Source: Streptomyces sp. R33 (GTDB lineage: Bacteria > Actinomycetota > Actinomycetes > Streptomycetales > Streptomycetaceae). From it: a stretch of 64,000 bases of DNA. Below are positions 18,717 through 26,263 of the stretch, piece by piece. The notes beneath the pieces are model-generated. The model did not search any database, was not told the origin of the DNA, and saw nothing but the letters and a program-made list of their open reading frames with translations. The stretch lies in assembly GCF_041200175.1 (NCBI RefSeq), contig NZ_CP165727.1, forward strand, positions 2,758,501 through 2,822,500, written 5' to 3'. The translations under genes were made by a program, and so were the position numbers. Every line of letters starts with the position of its first letter. Position 1 is the first letter of the stretch.

Positions 18717-19421
18717 CTAGGAGGCGGCCGGGGTGACGAGCCGGTAGCCCACCCCGCGGACGGTCTCGATGAGGGCGGGCATGCGCAGCTTGGAGCGCAG
18801 CGAGGCGACGTGGACCTCGAGGGTCCGCCCGGTCCCCTCCCAGCTGGTGCGCCACACCTCGCTGATGATCTGCTCGCGGCGGAAGACGACCCCGGGGCGC
18901 TGCGCGAGCAGGGCCAGCAGGTCGAACTCCTTGCGGGTGAGCGGTACGTCGGTGCCGTCCACGCTGACGCGCCGGGTGGGCAGTTCGATGCTGACCGGGC
19001 CGAGCCGGACCACGTCGGGGGCGCCCGTCCCGGTGGCGGCTGCCTCCTCGGAGGCGCCGGTGCGCCGGGCGACGGCGTGAATGCGTGCGAGGAGTTCACC
19101 GGTGTCGTAGGGCTTGACGACGTAGTCGTCGGCGCCCATGTTGAGGCCGTGGATGCGGGAGCGTACGTCGGCGCGCGCGGTCACCATGATGACGGGCGTC
19201 GCGGTGCGCTTGCGGATCTTGCCGCACACCTCGTAGCCGTCCTGGTCGGGCAGGCCGAGGTCCAGGAGGACGACGCCGAAGGGCGGCGCTCCGGCGGGCA
19301 GCAGGGCCTGCAGGGCCTCCTCGCCACTGCGGGCGTGGGTCACCTGGAAACCGTGCCGGGCGAGGATCGCGGACAGGGCGGCGGCGACGTGGTCGTCATC
19401 CTCGACGAGCAGCAGTCTCAT
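18717..19421 (-). CDS. OmpR-family response regulator
   Basis: 234 aa. The receiver has VEDDD near the start, phospho-acceptor Asp in [13 protein letters not shown] (D54), and [10 protein letters not shown] winged-helix DNA-binding domain follows ([36 protein letters not shown]). ATG 19421 has a GGAAAGGGGG site just ahead. Operon with the kinase downstream. It is divergent from gluABCD over about 276 bases, so the transporter is a possible but untested target. Confidence 0.93.
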   Translation of the reverse strand: MRLLLVEDDDHVAAALSAILARHGFQVTHARSGEEALQALLPAGAPPFGVVLLDLGLPDQDGYEVCGKIRKRTATPVIMVTARADVRSRIHGLNMGADDYVVKPYDTGELLARIHAVARRTGASEEAAATGTGAPDVVRLGPVSIELPTRRVSVDGTDVPLTRKEFDLLALLAQRPGVVFRREQIISEVWRTSWEGTGRTLEVHVASLRSKLRMPALIETVRGVGYRLVTPAAS

Positions 19422-19697
19422 TGCGTCCCCCTTTCCTGTTTTCTTCCGATCAGGGCCCGCGGTCAGGGCCACCCTGCATCCACGCCGATGGAGAGGCCCA
19501 CGTCAAGGGGGTTCCGGTCCGGCGCGTCTTCCGTTATGCACCCGGTACGGGGAAACCGGCCCGGGGTACCGTGGTGCGCACGGAGCGTATCGGAGCGAGG
19601 CCGTTTCGTTATGCTCAATTCTCCCTCAGATGTGATGACGGTGTGCGCGCCGCGTCACTACTGTCCTCCCAACCGAGGAGGACGGAGCAAGTTGCCG

Positions 19698-20483
19698 ATG
19701 AGCGGAGTATCAGTGACCAAGGACGTGCAGGATGCGGCCGGGGCCGCGGACGACCTGGTCGTACTGAGCAACGTCAACAAGCACTTCGGCGCGCTGCACG
19801 TGCTTCAGGACATCGATCTGAGCATTGCCCGCGGTGAGGTCGTCGTGGTGATCGGTCCCTCGGGATCGGGCAAGTCCACGCTGTGCCGGACCATCAACCG
19901 CCTGGAGACGATCGACTCGGGCACCATCACCCTCGACGGCAAGGAACTGCCGTCGGAGGGCAAGAAGCTGGCCGAGCTGCGTGCCGATGTCGGCATGGTC
20001 TTCCAGTCGTTCAACCTCTTCGCGCACAAGACGGTGCTCCAGAACGTCATGTTGGGCCAGCTCAAGGTCCGCAAGACGGACGAGGCGGTGGCGCTGGAGA
20101 AGGCGAAGGCGCTGCTGGACCGGGTGGGCGTCGGCTCCCAGGCCGACAAGTACCCGGCGCAGCTCTCCGGCGGCCAGCAGCAGCGCGTGGCGATCGCCCG
20201 CGCGCTGGCCATGGAGCCGAAGGTGATGCTGTTCGACGAGCCGACCTCGGCGCTCGACCCGGAGATGATCAACGAGGTGCTCGAGGTCATGCAGCAGCTC
20301 GCCCGGGAGGGCATGACGATGGTGGTCGTCACGCACGAGATGGGCTTCGCCCGCTCTGCGGCCAATCGGGTCGTCTTCATGGCGGACGGAAAAATCGTCG
20401 AAGAGGCCGCGCCCGAGCAGTTCTTCAGCAACCCGCGCAGTGACCGCGCCAAGGACTTCCTTTCGAAGATCCTGCACCACTGA
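19698..20483 (+). CDS. gluA: glutamate ABC transporter, ATP-binding protein
   Basis: 261 aa. Walker [11 protein letters not shown]-loop [12 protein letters not shown], signature [15 protein letters not shown], Walker [15 protein letters not shown] and switch VVVTHEMGF are all intact, in the order of polar amino-acid importers (GlnQ/GluA type). An AGGAGGACGGAG stretch precedes a TTG (19692) and the ATG chosen here (19698). First gene of gluABCD; drives uptake of glutamate across the cytoplasmic membrane. Confidence 0.93.
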   Translation: MSGVSVTKDVQDAAGAADDLVVLSNVNKHFGALHVLQDIDLSIARGEVVVVIGPSGSGKSTLCRTINRLETIDSGTITLDGKELPSEGKKLAELRADVGMVFQSFNLFAHKTVLQNVMLGQLKVRKTDEAVALEKAKALLDRVGVGSQADKYPAQLSGGQQQRVAIARALAMEPKVMLFDEPTSALDPEMINEVLEVMQQLAREGMTMVVVTHEMGFARSAANRVVFMADGKIVEEAAPEQFFSNPRSDRAKDFLSKILHH

Positions 20484-20570
20484 CGGTCTCGTCTGGTAGT
20501 GATCCCCTGGCGGCTCAGAGCACGCGTGTCGCTCGTCGTCCAACAACGTCTCATCCGAGGGAAGTTCACC

Positions 20571-21422
20571 ATGAAGGTTTTCAAGGCCGGTGCGGCCGCG
20601 GCCGTGGCCGCAGTCCTCGCTCTGACCGCGACCGCCTGCGGCGGCAGCAGCGACAAGGCGAGCGGTGACGGCGGCGCGTCCGGCGGCGCCAAGGACAAGA
20701 TCGTCATCGGCATCAAGTTCGACCAGCCGGGTCTGGGCCTCAAGACCCCGGACGGCAAGTTCTCGGGCTTCGACGTCGACGTGGCGACCTACGTCGCCAA
20801 GGAGCTCGGCTACCAGCCCGACCAGATCGAGTTCAAGCAGGCCGTCAGCGCCGAGCGCGAGAACCTGATCGCCAACGGCGACGTGAAGCTGGTCGTCGCG
20901 ACCTACACGATCAACGACAAGCGCAAGGCGAAGGTCGACTTCGCCGGCCCGTACTTCCTGGCCCACCAGGACCTGCTGGTCCGCGCCGACGACACCTCGA
21001 TCACCAAGGCCGAGGACCTCAACAAGAAGAAGCTCTGCTCGGTCACCGGCTCCACGTCGGCGCAGAACGTCAAGACCAAGCTCGCCCCCGAGGCGGACCT
21101 GCTGGAGCAGGGCGGCTACTCCGAGTGCCTGACCGGCCTGGAGAACAAGAAGCTCGACGCCCTGACCACGGACAACTCGATCCTGGCCGGCTACGCCGCG
21201 CAGGAGAAGAACAAGGGCAAGTTCAAGCTCGTCGGCCTGAAGCTGAGCGACGAGCCGTACGGCATCGGCCTGAAGAAGGGCGACAAGGACCTCCAGACGA
21301 AGGTCAACGCCGCCCTCAAGAAGATGGTCGAGGACGGCTCCTGGCAGAAGGCGGTGGACAAGAACCTCGGCCCCGCCGACTACAAGGCCGAGCCTGCTCC
21401 GCAGATCACCGAAGGCAGCTGA
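20571..21422 (+). CDS. gluB: glutamate ABC transporter, substrate-binding lipoprotein
   Basis: 283 aa. The signal peptide ends in a lipobox with Cys23 (LTATAC), so the protein is a membrane-anchored extracellular lipoprotein. The bacterial solute-binding family 3 pattern is clear: GFDVDVATYVAKELGY, NGDVKLVVATYTIN, VDFAGPYFLAHQDLLV, and LCSVTGSTSAQN. Lysine-rich C-terminus. It lies 87 bases after gluA, and a very strong hairpin separates it from the permease genes. Confidence 0.93.
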   Translation: MKVFKAGAAAAVAAVLALTATACGGSSDKASGDGGASGGAKDKIVIGIKFDQPGLGLKTPDGKFSGFDVDVATYVAKELGYQPDQIEFKQAVSAERENLIANGDVKLVVATYTINDKRKAKVDFAGPYFLAHQDLLVRADDTSITKAEDLNKKKLCSVTGSTSAQNVKTKLAPEADLLEQGGYSECLTGLENKKLDALTTDNSILAGYAAQEKNKGKFKLVGLKLSDEPYGIGLKKGDKDLQTKVNAALKKMVEDGSWQKAVDKNLGPADYKAEPAPQITEGS

Positions 21423-21428
21423 TTCATC

Positions 21429-21477
21429 GGTGAGAGGGGCCGCCGCCCGCCTGCCACGGGCGGCGGCCCCTCTCACC
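21429..21477 (+). terminator. perfect 21-bp hairpin between gluB and gluC
   Basis: Inverted repeat of 21 bases each side with a 7-base loop, starting 7 bases after the gluB stop. There is no T-tract. Placed inside the operon, it most likely acts as a partial terminator or as an RNA-stabilising 3' end, so that gluA-gluB transcript exceeds gluC-gluD. Confidence 0.75.
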
Positions 21478-21505
21478 GGCCATACTGGGGAGAGCGCAGG
21501 GCAAC

Positions 21506-22180
21506 GTGTTCGACTTTCTTGATTCCGGGCAGTACGACGTGCTCGGAGCCTTCTGGGTGACGGTTCAGCTCACCCTCTACTCGGCGGTCGGATCCCTGAT
21601 CTGGGGCACGATCCTGGCCGGGATGCGGGTCAGCCCGGTCCCGCTGATGCGGGCCTTCGGTACCGCGTACGTCGACATCGTGCGCAACACACCGCTGACC
21701 GTCATCATCATCGGCTGCTCACTGGGCCTGAATCAGACCCTGGGCATCTCACTCGGCGGCGGCACGTTCAAAGAGATCGGCTTCCGGCTCGCAGTCCTGG
21801 GCTTCATCGCCTACACGGGCACGTTCGTCTGCGAGGCGCTGCGCTCGGGCATCAACACGGTCCCCGTGGGCCAGGCCGAGGCCGCCCGCGCGCTGGGCCT
21901 GAGCTTCTTCCAGGTACTCACGCTGATCGTGCTCCCCCAGGCCTTCCGGGCGGTCATCGCGCCGCTCACCAACGTACTGATCGCCCTTACCAAGAACACC
22001 ACGGTGGCGGCGGCCATCGGCGTGGCCGAGGCGGCGCTGCTGATGAAGGAAATGATCGAGAACGAGCCGCAGGCGCTCTTCGCGGTCTTCGGGATCTTCG
22101 CCCTCGGCTTCGTCCTGCTGACCCTGCCCACCGGCCTGCTCCTGGGCTGGGTGGCCAAGCGAGTGGCGGTGAAGCGATGA
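21506..22180 (+). CDS. gluC: glutamate ABC transporter permease
   Basis: 224 aa membrane subunit with the binding-protein-dependent transport signature around EAARALGLSFFQVLTLIVLPQAFR, the EAA loop that docks on GluA. Hydrophobic segments fit about five helices. Start is GTG 21506 behind GGGAGAG. Its stop overlaps the gluD start (ATGA). Confidence 0.92.
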   Translation: MFDFLDSGQYDVLGAFWVTVQLTLYSAVGSLIWGTILAGMRVSPVPLMRAFGTAYVDIVRNTPLTVIIIGCSLGLNQTLGISLGGGTFKEIGFRLAVLGFIAYTGTFVCEALRSGINTVPVGQAEAARALGLSFFQVLTLIVLPQAFRAVIAPLTNVLIALTKNTTVAAAIGVAEAALLMKEMIENEPQALFAVFGIFALGFVLLTLPTGLLLGWVAKRVAVKR

Positions 22181-23070
22181 GCTCCGTTCTGTACGACACC
22201 CCCGGCCCCAAGGCCAGGGCTCGCAACTGGATCTACACCGCCGCCTTCCTGGTCGTGTTCGGGCTGGCCGCCTGGTGGGTCCTCGCCATCATGGCCGAAA
22301 ACCACCAGCTCGACGCCGACAAGTGGAGCCCGTTCCTCACCGACGGCGAAATCTGGACGACGTTCCTGCTGCCGGGGCTCGGCGAGACGCTGAAGGCCGG
22401 CCTCATCGCCATGGTCATCGCGCTGCCGCTGGGTGCAATCCTCGGAATGGGCCGGCTCTCCGACCACCGCTGGGTCCGGATCCCCGTGGGTGCCTGGGTC
22501 GAGTTCTTCCGGGCCATCCCGGTGCTGATGCTGATGCTGTTCGGCTCCGCGCTGTACGTACGTTTCAGCGCCGTCAGCTCCGAGCTGCGCCCGCTGTACG
22601 CGGTGGTCACAGGCCTGGTCCTGTACAACTCCGCGGTCATCGCCGAGATCGTCGTCGCCGGCATCCGGTCGCTGCCCCAGGGCCAGACCGACGCGGCCAA
22701 GGCGATCGGCATGCGCAAGGGCCAGATCATGGTGGACGTGCTGATCCCGCAGGCCGTCACGGCCATGCTGCCTGCGCTGGTCAGCCAGCTCGTGGTGATC
22801 CTCAAGGACACCGCGATCGGCGGCGCCGTGCTGGGTCTGGGCGAGCTGCTGTCGATGAACCGGCAGATCTCGGCGAACTACAGCAACACCATCGCGACGC
22901 TCGTCGTGATCGCACTGCTGTACATCGTCGTGAACTTCATGCTCACCACCCTCGCCTCCTGGATCGAAGGGCGGCTGCGGAGGTCGAAGAAGGGCACCGG
23001 CGCGGTCGTCGCCGGGGACGTGGCCGAGGTCGACGCGGGCGGCGCCGCCGGCGTGGGCGAGGCTCCCTGA
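22177..23070 (+). CDS. gluD: glutamate ABC transporter permease
   Basis: 297 aa second permease subunit. The EAA loop is DAAKAIGMRKGQIMVDVLIPQAV. Helices are seen at IYTAAFLVVFGLAAWWVLAI, TLKAGLIAMVIALPLGAIL and in the C-terminal half. Translationally coupled to gluC by a 4-base overlap. The C-terminus has a Gly/Ala-rich tail. Confidence 0.92.
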   Translation: MSSVLYDTPGPKARARNWIYTAAFLVVFGLAAWWVLAIMAENHQLDADKWSPFLTDGEIWTTFLLPGLGETLKAGLIAMVIALPLGAILGMGRLSDHRWVRIPVGAWVEFFRAIPVLMLMLFGSALYVRFSAVSSELRPLYAVVTGLVLYNSAVIAEIVVAGIRSLPQGQTDAAKAIGMRKGQIMVDVLIPQAVTAMLPALVSQLVVILKDTAIGGAVLGLGELLSMNRQISANYSNTIATLVVIALLYIVVNFMLTTLASWIEGRLRRSKKGTGAVVAGDVAEVDAGGAAGVGEAP

Positions 23071-23125
23071 CGGCTCCACCCGGCTCGGGCTGCTGACGTC
23101 CGGTCAGTACACTTGTGTGACACCT

Positions 23126-23156
23126 GTGGTGCGGCGGAACTCATCCGCCGCACCAC
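23126..23156 (+). terminator. terminator after gluABCD
   Basis: Perfect 13-bp stem with a 5-base loop, 55 bases after the gluD stop and before the next gene. No T-tract. Confidence 0.7.
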
Positions 23157-23217
23157 TGGGCGTTGGCGGGGCCGGGTGTCACTTGACGCAGGCACCTCCA
23201 GTGGGTTGCATACGTTC

Positions 23218-23227
23218 TGTGATCACA
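23218..23227. promoter_or_regulatory. 10-bp palindrome TGTGATCACA before the monooxygenase gene
   Basis: A perfect palindrome 24 bases before the start codon, where a repressor could block transcription or the leader. The half-site TGTGA resembles that of CRP, but the normal 6-base spacing is absent, so CRP is unlikely. Regulator unknown. Confidence 0.3.
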
Positions 23228-23250
23228 TACCGGACATCGGGAGCCGCATC

Positions 23251-24834
23251 ATGGACCCGGTGATCGTCGTCGGCGCGGGGCCCGTCGGACTGTCCCTGTC
23301 CCTGGCCCTGGCCGGCTCGGGCGTGCCCAGCGTCGTGCTCGACGAGGGACCCGGCAAGGACCTGCCCCGACCTGCCCGTACCGTCGTGCTGCACGAGGAC
23401 ACCTCGGCCATGGTCCACCGGCTGGGCTGTACGACGCTGCGCGACGAGGGCGCGCTCTTCGCCGCCTGGCGCACCATGCGGCGCAGCCGCACCGACGACC
23501 CCCGGCGCATCACCTTCGAGGACCGCCAGGCCCCCCTGCACCTGCCGCAGCACGCCCTCACGCGCGGGCTGCGCGACGCCGCGGCGGCACATCCGCTGGT
23601 CCAGCTGGTCTCCGACAGCAAACTGGACTCCCTCGAGCAGGACGACCGCGGGGTCACCGCGCACACCCGGGGCGCCGAGACCACGTGGTGGCGCGGGAGT
23701 TACCTGGTCGGCTGCGACGGAGCCCGCTCCACCGTGCGCAAGCTGCTCGGCATCCGCTTCCCGGGCCGCACCGCCGTCGAACGGCACGCCGTGGCCGCGC
23801 TGCGCACGGAACTCCCCTGGCCCGGCGAGGCCCTGCTGCACCGCGCCCCGTCGCCCGGCGTGCCCGAGGTCAGCGCCCGGCCGCTGCCCGACGGGGTGTG
23901 GCGGCTGGACTGGCTGCTCCCGGCCCGCGGGGAACTGGTCACGCCCGACGCGCTCGTCACCCTGATCCGGGACACCCTGGCCGTGTGGTGCGGGGGCGCC
24001 ACTCCCCCGTACGACCTCCTCGACACCGGGGTGCACACGCTGCACCACCGGCTCGCCCGGCGCTGGCGCGACCGCCGCGCCTTCCTCGCCGGGGACGCCG
24101 CGCACCTGCTGGGCGCGCTCGGCACGCAGGGGGTCGACGAGGGGCTGCGGGACGCCGAGAACCTCGCCTGGAAGCTGAGCGTGGCCTGGCACCAGGGCGC
24201 CTCCGAAGCCCTGCTCGACAGCTATGAGGGCGAGCGCCGCACCGCCGTCGCGGCCCGGCTGCGCGCCGCCGACCAGGCGATGCCCGTACTGCGCGGGGGC
24301 GGCGGGCTGCGCACGTACCTGCCCGGCGCCATCCGCTCCGGCGAGCTGCTGCTGACCGATGGCCACCTGGGGCGCGGGCCGCTGGGCGCGGCACCGACGT
24401 ACGCCCCGCCGGTGGCCGTGCGCGACGTGCCCACCGATACGGAGCCGGGCGGTCAGGTGGCCAACGTTCCCGTCACCGCTCCCGACGGGGCGACCGTGCC
24501 GCTGCGCGACCTGCTGGGGCGGGGCCGTCTGCTGGTGGTGCTGGTGGCCCCCGGCACCGGGGTCTGGGACCGGCGGCACTGGCTGGGCGCCGGGCTGATG
24601 CCCCGGCTCGCGGCGGCGGTGAGCGCCCTGCCGGTCCGTACCGAACTGCTGGTCGCGGACGGGTACCCGGGGGCGCCGGCGCACACCCTCCTCCTGGTAC
24701 GGCCGGACGGTCACCTGGCGGCGACGTTCGCGGGCGTGCGGCCCGCCGAGCTGTACGAGGCGGCCGACGCCGTCCGGCTGGGGGCGCCCGCCCCGCTCGA
24801 GTCGTCTTCGACTCATCCGGCCGTGATCGATTGA
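23251..24834 (+). CDS. FAD-dependent monooxygenase (PheA/TfdB, MhpA-like)
   Basis: 527 aa flavoprotein of the aromatic hydroxylase group. The FAD dinucleotide fold VVGAGPVGLSLSLAL is at the N-terminus, the middle motif is YLVGCDGARSTVRKLLG, and the second FAD motif is FLAGDAAHLLGALGTQGVDEG. The C-terminal ~150 residues form a thioredoxin-like domain, as in phenol hydroxylases. GGGAG precedes ATG 23251. No ring-cleavage genes lie nearby, so the substrate is unknown. Confidence 0.87.
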   Translation: MDPVIVVGAGPVGLSLSLALAGSGVPSVVLDEGPGKDLPRPARTVVLHEDTSAMVHRLGCTTLRDEGALFAAWRTMRRSRTDDPRRITFEDRQAPLHLPQHALTRGLRDAAAAHPLVQLVSDSKLDSLEQDDRGVTAHTRGAETTWWRGSYLVGCDGARSTVRKLLGIRFPGRTAVERHAVAALRTELPWPGEALLHRAPSPGVPEVSARPLPDGVWRLDWLLPARGELVTPDALVTLIRDTLAVWCGGATPPYDLLDTGVHTLHHRLARRWRDRRAFLAGDAAHLLGALGTQGVDEGLRDAENLAWKLSVAWHQGASEALLDSYEGERRTAVAARLRAADQAMPVLRGGGGLRTYLPGAIRSGELLLTDGHLGRGPLGAAPTYAPPVAVRDVPTDTEPGGQVANVPVTAPDGATVPLRDLLGRGRLLVVLVAPGTGVWDRRHWLGAGLMPRLAAAVSALPVRTELLVADGYPGAPAHTLLLVRPDGHLAATFAGVRPAELYEAADAVRLGAPAPLESSSTHPAVID

Positions 24835-24906
24835 CCGGTCTCCGGTCCGCATGCTTCACTCGCCGACATGACCGGCAACGACGTACGCCTGTGGCGGAGG
24901 GTCCAT

Positions 24907-24954
24907 ATGGACCTGCTCCGCTACGCGGGCTGCGTGTGTCGCCCTTCCTGCTGA
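24907..24954 (+). CDS. cysteine-rich leader peptide upstream of cysteine dioxygenase
   Basis: 15-codon ORF, MDLLRYAGCVCRPSC, ended by TGA. Three of its last seven residues are Cys. GGAGG lies at ideal spacing before the ATG; an in-frame ATG at 24868 would give 28 residues. Actinobacteria carry such Cys-rich leader ORFs before sulfur-metabolism genes. It ends 61 bases before the cysteine dioxygenase start. Inference: ribosomes pausing at Cys codons report cysteinyl-tRNA level and set expression of the enzyme that destroys cysteine. The following 61 bases contain short CGCG-type self-complementary runs, but no single dominant terminator was seen. Confidence 0.75.
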   Translation: MDLLRYAGCVCRPSC

Positions 24955-25015
24955 TTCGCCGATCCCTCCGCGCTCCGCGCGCACTTTCGCGAACCCCCAG
25001 GACGGTCACGCCCCC

Positions 25016-25579
25016 ATGTCTGCGCCCCTTGCACCCAATGCACCCTCTGCGCCCCTCTCACCTCCGCACGCCCCCGCACGCGCCCGTGCGGTGACGGCTG
25101 CGGAACTCCTCGACTTCGCCCTGCGTACCGCCGCCGACCCGGCGGTCATCGACTCCCTCCCCCTCGACCCCGAGGGCCGCACCTGGATCCGCCTCGACGG
25201 GCCGGGCGGCAGCGAGGCCTGGGTGATCGGCTGGCCGCCGGGCACCGGCACCGGCTGGCACGACCACGCCGAATCGCGGGGCGCCTTCGCCACCGCCCGG
25301 GGCCGCCTCCGGGAACACTCCCTGGCGGTCCGGCTGCCCTCGGAGGGCTGGCGGAGCCTGGAACTCGCCGCCGACCTGGACCGCAGCCGCAGCCTGGACG
25401 CGGGGACGGGCCGGGCCTTCGGCGAGCACCACGTCCACGAGGTGCTCAACGAGTCCGAGGCGGAGCACGCGGTTTCGGTGCACGCGTACTACCCGCCGCT
25501 GCCCCTGATCCGCCGCTACAGCCGCACCGGCCAGGTGCTGACGCTGGAGCAGGTCGAGCGCCCGGCGGACTGGCAGTGA
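25016..25579 (+). CDS. cysteine dioxygenase
   Basis: 187 aa cupin that oxidises L-cysteine to cysteine sulfinate with O2 and Fe(II). Two iron-ligand histidines are in GWHDHAESRGAF (H82, H84), and a third is in FGEHHVHEVLN (about H141). SVHAYYPPLPLIRRY matches the conserved C-terminal part of bacterial enzymes. The bacterial form lacks the Cys of the mammalian Cys-Tyr crosslink. The Pro/Ala-rich first ~25 residues may be disordered. It overlaps the rhodanese gene by four bases and is preceded by a Cys-rich leader peptide. Confidence 0.92.
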   Translation: MSAPLAPNAPSAPLSPPHAPARARAVTAAELLDFALRTAADPAVIDSLPLDPEGRTWIRLDGPGGSEAWVIGWPPGTGTGWHDHAESRGAFATARGRLREHSLAVRLPSEGWRSLELAADLDRSRSLDAGTGRAFGEHHVHEVLNESEAEHAVSVHAYYPPLPLIRRYSRTGQVLTLEQVERPADWQ

Positions 25580-25962
25580 GCGCCCCGGTCGGCATCGACG
25601 CCCTTCTGGAACGGGTCCGTTCGGCCTATACCCGCATCGAGCCGGCGCAGGCGTACGCCGCGTTCCGGGCGGGCGACGCGCTCCTGGTGGACATCCGCTA
25701 CCAGGCGCTGCGCGAGCGCGACGGCCTGATCCCGGGTGCGCTGGTGGTCGAGCGCAACGAGCTGGAGTGGCGGCTGGACCCCCAGGGCTCGCACCGCGCC
25801 CCCGAGGCCACCTCGCACGACCTCCGGGTGGTGGTGATCTGCAACGAGGGCTACGCCTCTTCCCTGGCGGCAGCCTCCCTCCACACCCTGGGCCTCCACC
25901 GCGCCACGGACCTGACCGGAGGCTTCCAGGCCTGGAAAGCCGCAGGCCTCCCGGTCTCCTGA
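25576..25962 (+). CDS. single-domain rhodanese-like sulfurtransferase
   Basis: 128 aa. The rhodanese fold is seen in DALLVDIRYQALRERDGLIPGAL and the active-site loop VVVICNEGYASS, whose Cys would carry the persulfide; DLTGGFQAWKAAGLPV closes the domain. Starts with GTG overlapping the cysteine dioxygenase stop, so translation is coupled. It probably handles sulfane sulfur or sulfite produced during cysteine breakdown. Confidence 0.9.
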   Translation: MSAPVGIDALLERVRSAYTRIEPAQAYAAFRAGDALLVDIRYQALRERDGLIPGALVVERNELEWRLDPQGSHRAPEATSHDLRVVVICNEGYASSLAAASLHTLGLHRATDLTGGFQAWKAAGLPVS

Positions 25963-26010
25963 AGCCAAGTCCGATCCCCACCCGGCCCTCCGGGCGGCCC
26001 CCGACCCTCC

Positions 26011-26101
26011 CAGCCCGTCCGACGCTGGAGCAGCGGGCCCGGTCAGAGCCCGCGTCTCCCAGCCCGTCCGGCGCTTGAGGACCGGGCCCGGGCGGAGCCC
26101 G
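26011..26101. repeat. two copies of a dispersed Streptomyces intergenic repeat
   Basis: Copies begin CAGCCCGTCCGRCGCT at 26011 and 26060, each followed by a GGGCCCGG...GAGCCC arm that can pair with itself. Sequences of this type recur between genes in many streptomycete genomes. They lie in the 301-base gap 25963-26263 between the convergent rhodanese and permease genes, where nothing else was seen, and may serve as bidirectional terminators. Confidence 0.6.
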
Positions 26102-26263
26102 GGGAACGGGGGAAGGGCGGGTAGGGGACCGGCGCCGCAGGCCACGCCCACACCCCCGGCCCGGGACCGGCACCTCCGAAGCGGTGCGGCCCCGGGCCGG
26201 CGGACGGCGAGCAGCGGGCAGCGGGCAGCGGCCGGCGGGCAGCGGGCCCGCATGCGGCGGCCG

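Noticed and set aside
18810..19697. N-terminal extension of gluA
   Set aside because: It would lie antisense over the response regulator and has no conserved sequence; GluA has a normal length from 19698.
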